Below, piece after piece: positions 35,472 to 42,345 of a stretch of 64,000 nucleotides of DNA (positions are counted from its first letter, which is position 1; each line of letters begins with the position of its first letter). This DNA is from Cryobacterium soli (GTDB taxonomy: Bacteria > Actinomycetota > Actinomycetes > Actinomycetales > Microbacteriaceae). The notes beneath the pieces are model-generated. The model did not search any database. It saw nothing but the letters and a program-made list of their open reading frames with translations, and was not told where the DNA came from. Where the stretch lies: assembly GCF_003611035.1 (NCBI RefSeq), contig NZ_CP030033.1, positions 2,356,001 to 2,420,000 of the forward strand, in the 5' to 3' direction. The translations under genes and the position numbers were made by a program.

Positions 35472-37193
35472 TTACTCCCGGGGCAACCGGATGGTCGAAG
35501 TCCAGCCGAAGTCGGCCGCATCCGTGCCGCCGCCGGCCACTGCGGCCCGGCTGACGTGGCTGCGGGCGTGCTCGATCGCCGCGTCGAGGTCGGTGAAGAG
35601 GTGGTTGCGGTGCCGCAGGCTCGTGATCACGCCCACCCGGGTGACGAGCTTGAGGTGCCGCGGCTGGATGCCCTTGACGAGCACGGTGATGCCGCGGCGT
35701 TCGAGCGCCTGGATCATCTCGGTGATCACCCGGGCCCCTGTGGCGTCGAGGATCTGCAGCTGCGACATGCGGATGATCACGACGGTGATGTGGCTGGTCT
35801 GGTTGACGCGTTCGAGCATCCGCTCGGCCGCCCCGAAGAACAGGGCGCCGTCGAGCCGGAACAGGGCGATGCGCTCGTCCCCGGGCTGGGGCTCGCCCGG
35901 CAGTTCCTCACGGTGCACGCCGCTGGAGGCCGACACCGAGCGCAGCGCGAAGAATCCTGCCACCAGGATGCCGATGCCCACGGCCACGATGAGGTCGACC
36001 GACACCGTCACGAGAGCGGTGATCACGAAGACCGTGGCGTCGGAGCCGGTCGAACCGATGATGCTGCGCACCGTGGCGACCGAGATCATCCGCGCCGCGG
36101 TCATTATGAGCACCCCGGACAGCGCCGCGAGCGGGATCTGCGAGACCACCCCGGTGGCCAGGTAGACCACGCCGATCAGCACGATCGAGTGCACGATAGC
36201 CGCCAGCCTGGTGCGGCCGCCCGAGCGGATGTTGACCGCGGTGCGCGCGATCGCTCCCGTGGCCGGCATGCCGCCGAAGAAGCCCGACGCGACGGAGGCC
36301 AGCCCCTGGCCGACGAGCTCGCGGTCGGCATCGTACGGGCCGGTGTCTGAGAGCGTCACGGCGACCCGCGCCGAGAGCAGTGACTCGATGGCGGCGAGCG
36401 CCGCGATGGTGAGCGCGGGCCCCACTAGAGACCCGAGCGTGCCCAGGTCGAACTGCGGCAGCATGGGCGAGGGCAGCGAGCTCGGCAGCTCGCCGATGCG
36501 GGCCAGCGGCAGGTCGGCGAGGTTGGCGATGACGGTGACCACGATGATGGCCACGATCGAGCCGGGCAGCTTCTTGTGCACCAGCGGGGCCAGCAGCATG
36601 ATCGCCGCGACGAGGAGCACCATGCCAACGGGCACGATCACGGTGGACCAGTCGACGGTCTGGAAGGACTGCACGGCGGCGACGAACGCATTGCTGCTCT
36701 CGCCGGCCTTCGACCCGATCGCGGCGGGCACCTGCTGCAGGAAGATGATGACGGCGATTCCGAGGGTGAACCCCTCGATCACCGGCCAGGGGATGAAGGT
36801 GACGGCGCGGCCGAGCTTGAGGGCGCCGGCGGCGATGACAACGAGGCCCGCCATGAGGCTGAGAACCGCCACGACGCCCACTCCGTGCGCGGCCACCACC
36901 GGGCCGAGCACGACGACCATGGCGCCGGTGGGGCCGGAGACCTGGATGTTGGAGCCGCCGAACACGGCCGCGATGACGCCGGCCACGATGGCGGTGATGA
37001 GCCCGCTCTCGGCCCCGGCGCCGGAGCTGACGCCGAACGCCAGAGCGAGCGGCAGCGCGATGATGCCCACCGTGAGGCCGGCGACGATGTCGCCGCGCCA
37101 GGTGCGCTTGACGTCGCGGTAGTCCTGCCAGCTGGGCAGCAACGCCCGCAGGTAGCGGCCGGTGCGGCCGGCGGCGGTGCCGATGGCACTCAT
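35472..37193 (-). CDS. SulP family anion transporter with STAS domain
   Basis: This 573-residue protein has the SulP signature DIVAGLTVGIIALPLALAFGVSSG near the N-terminus, FGGSNIQVSGPTGAMVVVL, and a later GGMPATGAIARTAVNIRSGGRTRLAAI. A C-terminal cytoplasmic STAS domain runs over about the last 130 residues (VVIIRMSQLQILDATGARVI). The substrate may be sulfate or bicarbonate; the sequence alone does not decide. Its ATG overlaps the ArsR stop (ATGA), so the pair is one operon. Confidence 0.93.
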   Translation of the reverse strand: MSAIGTAAGRTGRYLRALLPSWQDYRDVKRTWRGDIVAGLTVGIIALPLALAFGVSSGAGAESGLITAIVAGVIAAVFGGSNIQVSGPTGAMVVVLGPVVAAHGVGVVAVLSLMAGLVVIAAGALKLGRAVTFIPWPVIEGFTLGIAVIIFLQQVPAAIGSKAGESSNAFVAAVQSFQTVDWSTVIVPVGMVLLVAAIMLLAPLVHKKLPGSIVAIIVVTVIANLADLPLARIGELPSSLPSPMLPQFDLGTLGSLVGPALTIAALAAIESLLSARVAVTLSDTGPYDADRELVGQGLASVASGFFGGMPATGAIARTAVNIRSGGRTRLAAIVHSIVLIGVVYLATGVVSQIPLAALSGVLIMTAARMISVATVRSIIGSTGSDATVFVITALVTVSVDLIVAVGIGILVAGFFALRSVSASSGVHREELPGEPQPGDERIALFRLDGALFFGAAERMLERVNQTSHITVVIIRMSQLQILDATGARVITEMIQALERRGITVLVKGIQPRHLKLVTRVGVITSLRHRNHLFTDLDAAIEHARSHVSRAAVAGGGTDAADFGWTSTIRLPRE

Positions 37194-37612
37194 CGGGTCA
37201 CCGCGTCGCTTGACGCGGCACCGGCGGGAACGAGACTGGGCAGCCCCACCGTGTTGGCCAGGTTCTGCTGGGTGGTCTCGAGGATCTCGACGAGCAGCTG
37301 CCGGGCGACCGCGAGCAGGTCGGCCACCTGCGGATAGGCCAGCCGGTAGAACACGAGGCTGCCGCGGCGCTCGGCCAGCACCAGGTTGTGCCGGCGTAGC
37401 ACCGACAGGTGCTGCGAGAGGTGCGAGGCCTCCAGACCGGTATCGGTGAGCAGGTCGGTCACTGACAGGTCGCCGGTGGCGTTGGCGAGAACCTCGAGCA
37501 CCCGCACCCGCACCGGATGCGCAAGCCCTTTGAAGAGGTTGGCCTTGACCTCGTAGAGCGGGCGGTTGGCATCCGTGAAGGTGTCATTGATGGTCTGACT
37601 CAGCGGTTCCAT
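37190..37612 (-). CDS. ArsR/SmtB family transcriptional regulator
   Basis: This 140-residue winged-helix regulator has KANLFKGLAHPVRVRVLEVLANA, SVTDLLTDTGLEASHLSQHLSVLRRHNLVLAERRGSLVFYRLA and a C-terminal helix. There are no cysteines, so a thiol- or persulfide-sensing mechanism is not possible and any metal site would need other ligands. TATGAT lies exactly 6 nt before the ATG with no ribosome-binding site (leaderless). It is cotranscribed with the SulP transporter, and a DosR-like dyad is centred about 42 bp upstream of the start. Confidence 0.92.
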   Translation of the reverse strand: MEPLSQTINDTFTDANRPLYEVKANLFKGLAHPVRVRVLEVLANATGDLSVTDLLTDTGLEASHLSQHLSVLRRHNLVLAERRGSLVFYRLAYPQVADLLAVARQLLVEILETTQQNLANTVGLPSLVPAGAASSDAVTR

Positions 37613-37643
37613 AAATTCATCATATCGCACATGCGTGCGTGCC

Positions 37644-37664
37644 GACCGGACCTTGGTCCCGGTC
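37644..37664 (-). promoter_or_regulatory. DosR/DevR-like dyad upstream of arsR-sulP
   Basis: The dyad is CGGAC-CTTG-GTCCC extended to GACCGG...CCGGTC. Its centre is 41-42 bp upstream of the inferred leaderless start of arsR. It matches the GGGAC-N4-GTCCC form seen at 44954-44967. Confidence 0.55.
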
Positions 37665-37974
37665 AGCGAGCTCACGATCGCCCAGTTCGTGGCCGGGCCG
37701 AGCGCCAGGATCGTGGCCGCGCCTGAGCATCCTGCAGGCCGGGCTGCGGCGTTCGACGTTGATCGAGGCCGGCCTCCGGAGTGCGATGCCGGTCGCGGCC
37801 CTGCACGGCGAGTCCACACGTATGCGGCAGTGGGCCTGAGGCCGGGTGCGCCGCTACTGCGCAGCACGAATGCGCTCTGCGACACGGATGACGTGCCGCA
37901 GGAACTGCAGTACCGCTAGTGCTCGGCCAGCCGCACGTATTTCGGGCCGGCACGCGCAACCGGTGAGGGAGCGG
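37665..37974. other. Intergenic region without supported gene
   Basis: These 310 bases contain several overlapping short open frames on both strands. None has a ribosome-binding site, leaderless geometry or recognisable motif. The high GC and lack of stops look like decayed coding sequence, but I cannot name a parent. Confidence 0.4.
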
Positions 37975-38133
37975 CTATTCGGCGTTCGGGTCGGCCACGG
38001 TGGGGGGCGAACCAGCGGACGGCAGGTAGCCGATGGGCGCCGAGCGGTGGGTACGCATGTAGTACTCGCGCTTCAGGCTCTCCCAGCGGTCGGTGGTGAC
38101 GGCGTTGGCCGAGGTCGACTTTTGGTCGGACAC
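37975..38133 (-). CDS. Small hypothetical protein (52 aa)
   Basis: The GTG at 38133 begins SDQKSTSANAVTTDRWESLK, followed by REYYMRTHRSAPIGYLPSAG and a Pro-rich tail. AGAAAGAG lies about 7 nt upstream as a plausible ribosome-binding site. The composition is that of a real soluble peptide (aromatic and charged residues, a WESLKREYY helix). It has no known domain and stands alone. A longer frame continues upstream, but the start at 38133 fits best. Confidence 0.5.
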   Translation of the reverse strand: MSDQKSTSANAVTTDRWESLKREYYMRTHRSAPIGYLPSAGSPPTVADPNAE

Positions 38134-38329
38134 GAGGGACTCTTTCTCTTGATGCACATTCACGAAAATCGAGCGGCTTTCGACTGCGTGAGGCAGGGCG
38201 TCAATCAAGCGAAGGTGCCGAGATGAATCTGGCGCCACTGTCGGTGGGTTCGGTCACCATCGACCAGCTCGGCCTCAGCGATTCTGGAGGCCGTGAAGCC
38301 AGTTTAGGACTCCGATCGAGCTCCACCAG

Positions 38330-38343
38330 AGGACCAAAGTCCC
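38330..38343. promoter_or_regulatory. DosR/DevR-like dyad upstream of the FKBP gene
   Basis: AGGAC-CAAA-GTCCC (GGGAC-TTTG-GTCCT on the other strand) lies in the 314-bp gap 38134-38447, otherwise without genes. It is about 105 bp before the FKBP start, farther than in the other two operons, so function here is less certain. Confidence 0.45.
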
Positions 38344-38447
38344 GTCTTGCGGGGGCCGCGGCCACTCCGCGGACACCCCCGATTCAGCACATCCATAGGT
38401 GCAGGGTCCAGACTGTACGAGGCCCGACCCTGACTGGAGACTTCTGC

Positions 38448-39425
38448 GTGCGCACACTTCCTACCTTCCTGACCATGACGGCAGTCGCCGCCCTCGCCCT
38501 CACGGGCTGCGCGGCTTCGCCCGACACGGCGGCGACGCCCTCGGCGACGGCCGCTGCCGCGCTTGAGTGCACGGATCCCGGCAGCACCTCGGATGCGGTG
38601 ACCGTGGCCGGCGATGCCGGCGTCGAACCGACCGTCACCTTCGACACCCCGCTCGCCGCTAAGGCGACCGAACGCACTGTCGTGACCGAGGGCACCGGCG
38701 ACGCCGTTGAGGAAGGCGACTCCGTCTCCATCTCCTACGCCGCGTACAACGCCACCACCGGGGCCAAGCTGAGCTCCGCCGGCTACGGCGAGGAGGCCGG
38801 GCTCACGGTCAACGTGGTCGACAACCAGAGCGTCATCAGCGGCATCCTCAAGGGTGTCGCCTGCTCCAACGTCGGTGACCGCGTCGCCGTGGTCATCCCA
38901 CCGGCCGACGGCTTCGGCGAGACCGGCAACACCGACCTGGGCGTTGCGGCCACCGACCAGATGCTCTTCGTGATCGACATCAAGGACAAGGTGCCTACCC
39001 GCGCCACCGGCACCGACCAGGAGCCGCAGGATGGCTTCCCCACCGTGAAGCTCGCCGACGACGGCGCCCCCACTGTGACGGTGCCCGAGACCGATCCGCC
39101 CACCGACCTCGCGGTCGAGGTGCTCAAGAAGGGCGACGGGGCGACCGTGGCGGATGGCGGCACCGTCACCGTGCAGTACGCCGGCGTCATCTGGGGCACC
39201 GGCAAGGTGTTCGACCAGAGCTGGGGCAAGGGCGGTCCGACCTCCTTCTCCACCTCCGAGGTCATCCCCGGCTTCGGCCAGGGCCTGGTCGGCCAGACCG
39301 TCGGCTCTCAGGTTGTCATCGTCATCCCGCCCGCACTGGGTTACGGCGATACGGGCAACGACACGGCCGGCATCAGCGGCACCGACACCCTGGTCTTCGT
39401 CGTGGACATCCTCGCCACCGCCTAA
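38448..39425 (+). CDS. FKBP-type peptidyl-prolyl isomerase lipoprotein, two domains
   Basis: The 325-residue secreted lipoprotein has signal MRTLPTFLTMTAVAALALTGC with lipobox Cys21, then a Ser/Thr/Ala linker. A first, divergent FKBP domain (about residues 70-180, EGDSVSISYAAYNATTGAKL) is followed by a second, better conserved one (about 225-325, GGTVTVQYAGVIWGTGKVFDQSW, VIPGFGQGLVGQTVGSQVVIVIPPALGYGD). It probably assists folding of exported proteins. GGAGA precedes the GTG by 7 nt. A hairpin terminator follows. Confidence 0.93.
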   Translation: MRTLPTFLTMTAVAALALTGCAASPDTAATPSATAAAALECTDPGSTSDAVTVAGDAGVEPTVTFDTPLAAKATERTVVTEGTGDAVEEGDSVSISYAAYNATTGAKLSSAGYGEEAGLTVNVVDNQSVISGILKGVACSNVGDRVAVVIPPADGFGETGNTDLGVAATDQMLFVIDIKDKVPTRATGTDQEPQDGFPTVKLADDGAPTVTVPETDPPTDLAVEVLKKGDGATVADGGTVTVQYAGVIWGTGKVFDQSWGKGGPTSFSTSEVIPGFGQGLVGQTVGSQVVIVIPPALGYGDTGNDTAGISGTDTLVFVVDILATA

Positions 39426-39441
39426 GACCCGCGTATAACCG

Positions 39442-39480
39442 GCCGGGCACCCTGCGCAGCGACTGCACAGGGTGCCCGGC
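39442..39480 (+). terminator. Terminator after FKBP gene
   Basis: Perfect 13-bp arms GCCGGGCACCCTG (39442-39454) and its complement (39468-39480) flank a 13-nt loop. The next promoter (TAGTCT at 39481-39486) begins at its edge. Confidence 0.8.
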
Positions 39481-39510
39481 TAGTCTGTTGACAAGCCGCT
39501 TTCTGCGGTT

Positions 39511-39552
39511 CCGGACGACGGATCAGTACCCGGTAAGCGACAAGACTGGCCA
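39511..39552 (+). ncRNA. Guanidine-III (ykkC-III) riboswitch
   Basis: The segment carries the class III core in order: CCGGACGA, a short variable loop, GTACCCGGT, and GACAAGACTGG. This is an excellent match to the conserved ykkC-III pseudoknot. It lies in a leader of about 75 nt between a TAGTCT -10 (39481-39486) and an SMR exporter gene. The GGGAG ribosome-binding site (39554-39558) directly abuts the aptamer. Guanidine binding would be expected to expose the site and turn on translation of the exporter. Confidence 0.9.
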
Positions 39553-39567
39553 CGGGAGTGGTGTCTG

Positions 39568-39891
39568 ATGTCCTGGCTGATCCTGATCGTCTCCGGAGTT
39601 CTCGAAGCCGTCTGGGCCACGGCCCTCGGCAAGTCCGAGAGCTTCACCAAGCTCTGGCCCACCGTGGTGTTCGGCGTGGCGCTGGTGCTCAGCATGGCCG
39701 GACTCGCGGTGGCGATGCGCTCGATCCCGATCGGCACGGCCTACGCCGTGTGGGTGGGCATCGGTGCGGCGCTCACGGTGCTGTACGCGATGGTGTTCGG
39801 CGGCGAGCCGGCCTCGCTGCTCAAGGTCCTGCTCATCCTGGGTCTCGTCGGCTGCGTCATCGGCCTCAAGCTCGTCGACGGCGGCCACTGA
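39568..39891 (+). CDS. SMR family guanidinium exporter (Gdx/SugE type)
   Basis: The 107-residue, four-helix small multidrug resistance protein has the essential Glu13 in GVLEAVWATALGKSESFTKL. AYAVWVGIGAALTVLYAMVFGGEPAS is typical of the Gdx/SugE branch rather than the quaternary-amine EmrE branch. The guanidine-III riboswitch directly upstream makes guanidinium the likely substrate, exported in exchange for protons by an antiparallel dimer. Single gene; convergent with the HNH nuclease. Confidence 0.93.
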   Translation: MSWLILIVSGVLEAVWATALGKSESFTKLWPTVVFGVALVLSMAGLAVAMRSIPIGTAYAVWVGIGAALTVLYAMVFGGEPASLLKVLLILGLVGCVIGLKLVDGGH

Positions 39892-39915
39892 CCCGCCCCT
39901 GCGCCGCCCTGTGGG

Positions 39916-41661
39916 TCAGTGCTCGCGGTGTTCCTGCTCGCGTTGTTCCTGCGCGCCGAGTTCCTGCTGCTCGAGCGCTGCGGGGCTCTTGCTGTGGAGC
40001 TCGATCAGGCGTTGCCCGGGATCGACTGTGACGGGTGGTCGTAACCAGTAGTGGCCCTGGTGTTCGAAGACCTGCCAGCCCTGGTTGTGCAACAGCCGGT
40101 GATGCGGGTTGCACAGCAGGATGCCGAGGCGGATGTCGGTGCGTCCGTCGTCGCGTTTCCAATGATCGATGTGGTGGGCCTCGGTTTGGGAGGGCGGTTT
40201 GGCGCAGTCTCCCCACATGCAGCCGCCGTCGCGGGCGGCCAGGGCGATGCGCTGGGCCATCGTGAACAGCCGCTCTTCCCGGCCGACATCCAGCGGATGG
40301 CCAGATGGGTCGAAGTTGATGTCCAGAGTGCCGGAGTCGCAGATCAACCGGTCGATGGTTTCCTGGGAGACCGGGGCGGGGTTGCCTTCGATGTAGCCGT
40401 GGCCAGTGCCGTCGGGAAGGGGAACGAGGACATCGTCCGACTCTGGTGGTGGTCCTTCTCCTGGTGCGGCGTGGCCTGTCGTGGCGTGGCCTGGCGTGGA
40501 TTCTCCGACCTGCCTCGACTGCTCTGGTGCAGAATCACCTGCGGCGGGCCCGGTGGGGCGCTGCGTCTTGAGGATGCGGACGGCGGGGGTGCGGCCGCCG
40601 AGCATGCGGTGGGGGTTGACGGTGCCGCCGGCCTTGATCAGCTCGATGAACCCGTCGGCGGTGAGCTGGTCGGTGCTGCGGGGGTCGTCTTGCACGGCTT
40701 TGGCCCAGGCGGCCCGCTCGGGGTCGACGAAGTGCACCCCGCCGCGGCGGGGCCCGGTGAGGCTGTCGGCGACGGAGCGAATGTACTCGCCCTGCTCGGG
40801 TGGGAAGAGCCCGTTGATGCGGACCTGCCCGGTTTCAAGGGTCCAGATCCGCAGGAACCGGTCGTCCCAGGCTTTCTGTTCGCGTTTGCCGATACCGGCC
40901 TCATCGAGACGGTCGCGCATCCGCCGGGCACGGCGGATCAACTGATCAATAGTGAGAGTGCGGGCTTCCTCCAGCAGTGTCTTGAGGTTTGTGGCGAGGA
41001 TGTCAGCGGTGACGACGGTGTCGATATCGCCCAGTCCCGTTCGGATCGCGTGCGCCTGCGCGGCGGAGAGGCTCCCGTCGGCGACCGCATGGGCGATCGG
41101 GGTGTGCCAGGGCAGCGCCGGAATCTCCACCGGGGCCAGAGCCGGAGATGCGTCGCTCCCGTCGCCCGCGCCGGCATCAGCGTCGGTGTCGGCCCGGCCA
41201 TCGGCGTCGGCCTGGGCGCGGGCCGCGGCGGCTTCCGCGGCGTCACTGTCGGCGAGCATCCGGCCGACATCGGCGAGCTTTCGGGCGTCGGCTTTGCTGG
41301 CCCCGGTGAGGTCCTGCATCAGGTCGCCCGGGTTGAGGAACCCCTGTTGCGCGGCGAGGCCGGACTGGCCCAGCTCGGGGCGTGAGCGGTGCGCGACGGC
41401 TTTGGCCACCCATACCGATCGGGTGGTGGTCATCGCCTGCAGGCGGGTGATCTCGCGTTGGGCGGCGAGCAGCTCAGCATCCGGCAGGGCGTCGAAGTCG
41501 GCGCTGCAGGCCCCGAATCGGGTGACCGCGCCGGCTGCGGCCACCAGCGAATCGAGCCCTGTGCCGGCAGACGTGCCGGCAGACGTATCGGCAGGCGAAA
41601 CGGCAGGCACAAGGGACTTCGGCGAGGTGTCGGCGACGAAGGTGTCTGCGATGGTGGACAT
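39916..41661 (-). CDS. DUF222/HNH endonuclease (13E12 repeat family)
   Basis: This 581-residue protein has an N-terminal DUF222 region (about residues 60-330, with AVAHRSRPELGQSGLAAQQGF and ARTLTIDQLIRRARRMRDRLD) and a Ser/Pro/Gly-rich linker containing His-Ala-Thr repeats. The C-terminal HNH nuclease module is RIALAARDGGCMWGDCAKPPSQTEAHHIDHWKRDDGRTDI, then LGILLCNPHHRLLHNQGW. Such genes occur in many copies in Actinobacteria, often associated with mobile DNA, but no intein or transposase is nearby. TATTCT lies 6 nt before the ATG (leaderless). The biological role is unknown. Confidence 0.92.
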   Translation of the reverse strand: MSTIADTFVADTSPKSLVPAVSPADTSAGTSAGTGLDSLVAAAGAVTRFGACSADFDALPDAELLAAQREITRLQAMTTTRSVWVAKAVAHRSRPELGQSGLAAQQGFLNPGDLMQDLTGASKADARKLADVGRMLADSDAAEAAAARAQADADGRADTDADAGAGDGSDASPALAPVEIPALPWHTPIAHAVADGSLSAAQAHAIRTGLGDIDTVVTADILATNLKTLLEEARTLTIDQLIRRARRMRDRLDEAGIGKREQKAWDDRFLRIWTLETGQVRINGLFPPEQGEYIRSVADSLTGPRRGGVHFVDPERAAWAKAVQDDPRSTDQLTADGFIELIKAGGTVNPHRMLGGRTPAVRILKTQRPTGPAAGDSAPEQSRQVGESTPGHATTGHAAPGEGPPPESDDVLVPLPDGTGHGYIEGNPAPVSQETIDRLICDSGTLDINFDPSGHPLDVGREERLFTMAQRIALAARDGGCMWGDCAKPPSQTEAHHIDHWKRDDGRTDIRLGILLCNPHHRLLHNQGWQVFEHQGHYWLRPPVTVDPGQRLIELHSKSPAALEQQELGAQEQREQEHREH

Positions 41662-41802
41662 ACAGTGAGAATAGCTCGATATCGCAATTTTGTGTGTTGG
41701 ATCTGCACATTGTGGATAAGTATTCTGGCGTAGGAAAACGGCTTTAGACAGGACTTTATCTTCAGCGCGGCCCGGAGTCTCAGGGCGTGCGGGAACGAAG
41801 GC

Positions 41803-42213
41803 TCAGACTGCCGACGGCGGCCGCTGCAGGTCTTCGCCGAGCGCTTCAGCCGGGTCGCTTCCGATGGCGATGATGTGATTCTGGGCATCCACGTGCACGA
41901 CCGTGGGCACATATGCCCTGGCCTTCTTGTCGCCCATCTGGGCGTAGGAGATGATGATGACCAGATCGCCCTCGTGCGCCATCCGTGCCGCAGCCCCGTT
42001 GACGCCGATCACACCGCTACCGCGTTCGCCCGCGATCAGATAGGTCTCGAAGCGCGCGCCATTGTTGACGTTCACGATGCTGACGAGTTCGCCGGGAAGC
42101 AGGTCGGCGGCATCCAGCAGGTCGAGGTCGACCGTCAGCGACCCGACGTAGTGCAGGGCGGAGTGCGTCACTGTGGCGCGGTGGATCTTGGACTTGAACA
42201 TGGTGCGGCGCAT
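41803..42213 (-). CDS. panD: Aspartate 1-decarboxylase
   Basis: This pyruvoyl enzyme makes beta-alanine for pantothenate. The 136-residue proenzyme [20 protein letters not shown] continues [19 protein letters not shown]. The Gly-Ser self-cleavage site is present (the Ser becomes the pyruvoyl group), as are Lys9-region and Tyr58-region residues in this alignment. [30 protein letters not shown] completes the double-psi barrel. ATG 42213 is preferred; ATG 42201 is an alternative. It is not next to panB/panC and is divergent from uvrA2. Confidence 0.95.
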   Translation of the reverse strand: MRRTMFKSKIHRATVTHSALHYVGSLTVDLDLLDAADLLPGELVSIVNVNNGARFETYLIAGERGSGVIGVNGAAARMAHEGDLVIIISYAQMGDKKARAYVPTVVHVDAQNHIIAIGSDPAEALGEDLQRPPSAV

Positions 42214-42345
42214 GGGAGCGGGGCCTTTCCGGATCAACCTCTCCACGATACGCCCTCCGTGCGGGGGACGTCGGGCGCAGGCCACGGGCGCCGACCCGGA
42301 GGCTTCCCCGGGCCTCTGTCAGGGGGTCGAACTAAAGTTGATCGA

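Noticed and set aside
40051..41385. 444-codon open frame antisense to the HNH endonuclease
   Set aside because: No domain or start signal; the HNH/DUF222 frame explains the region.
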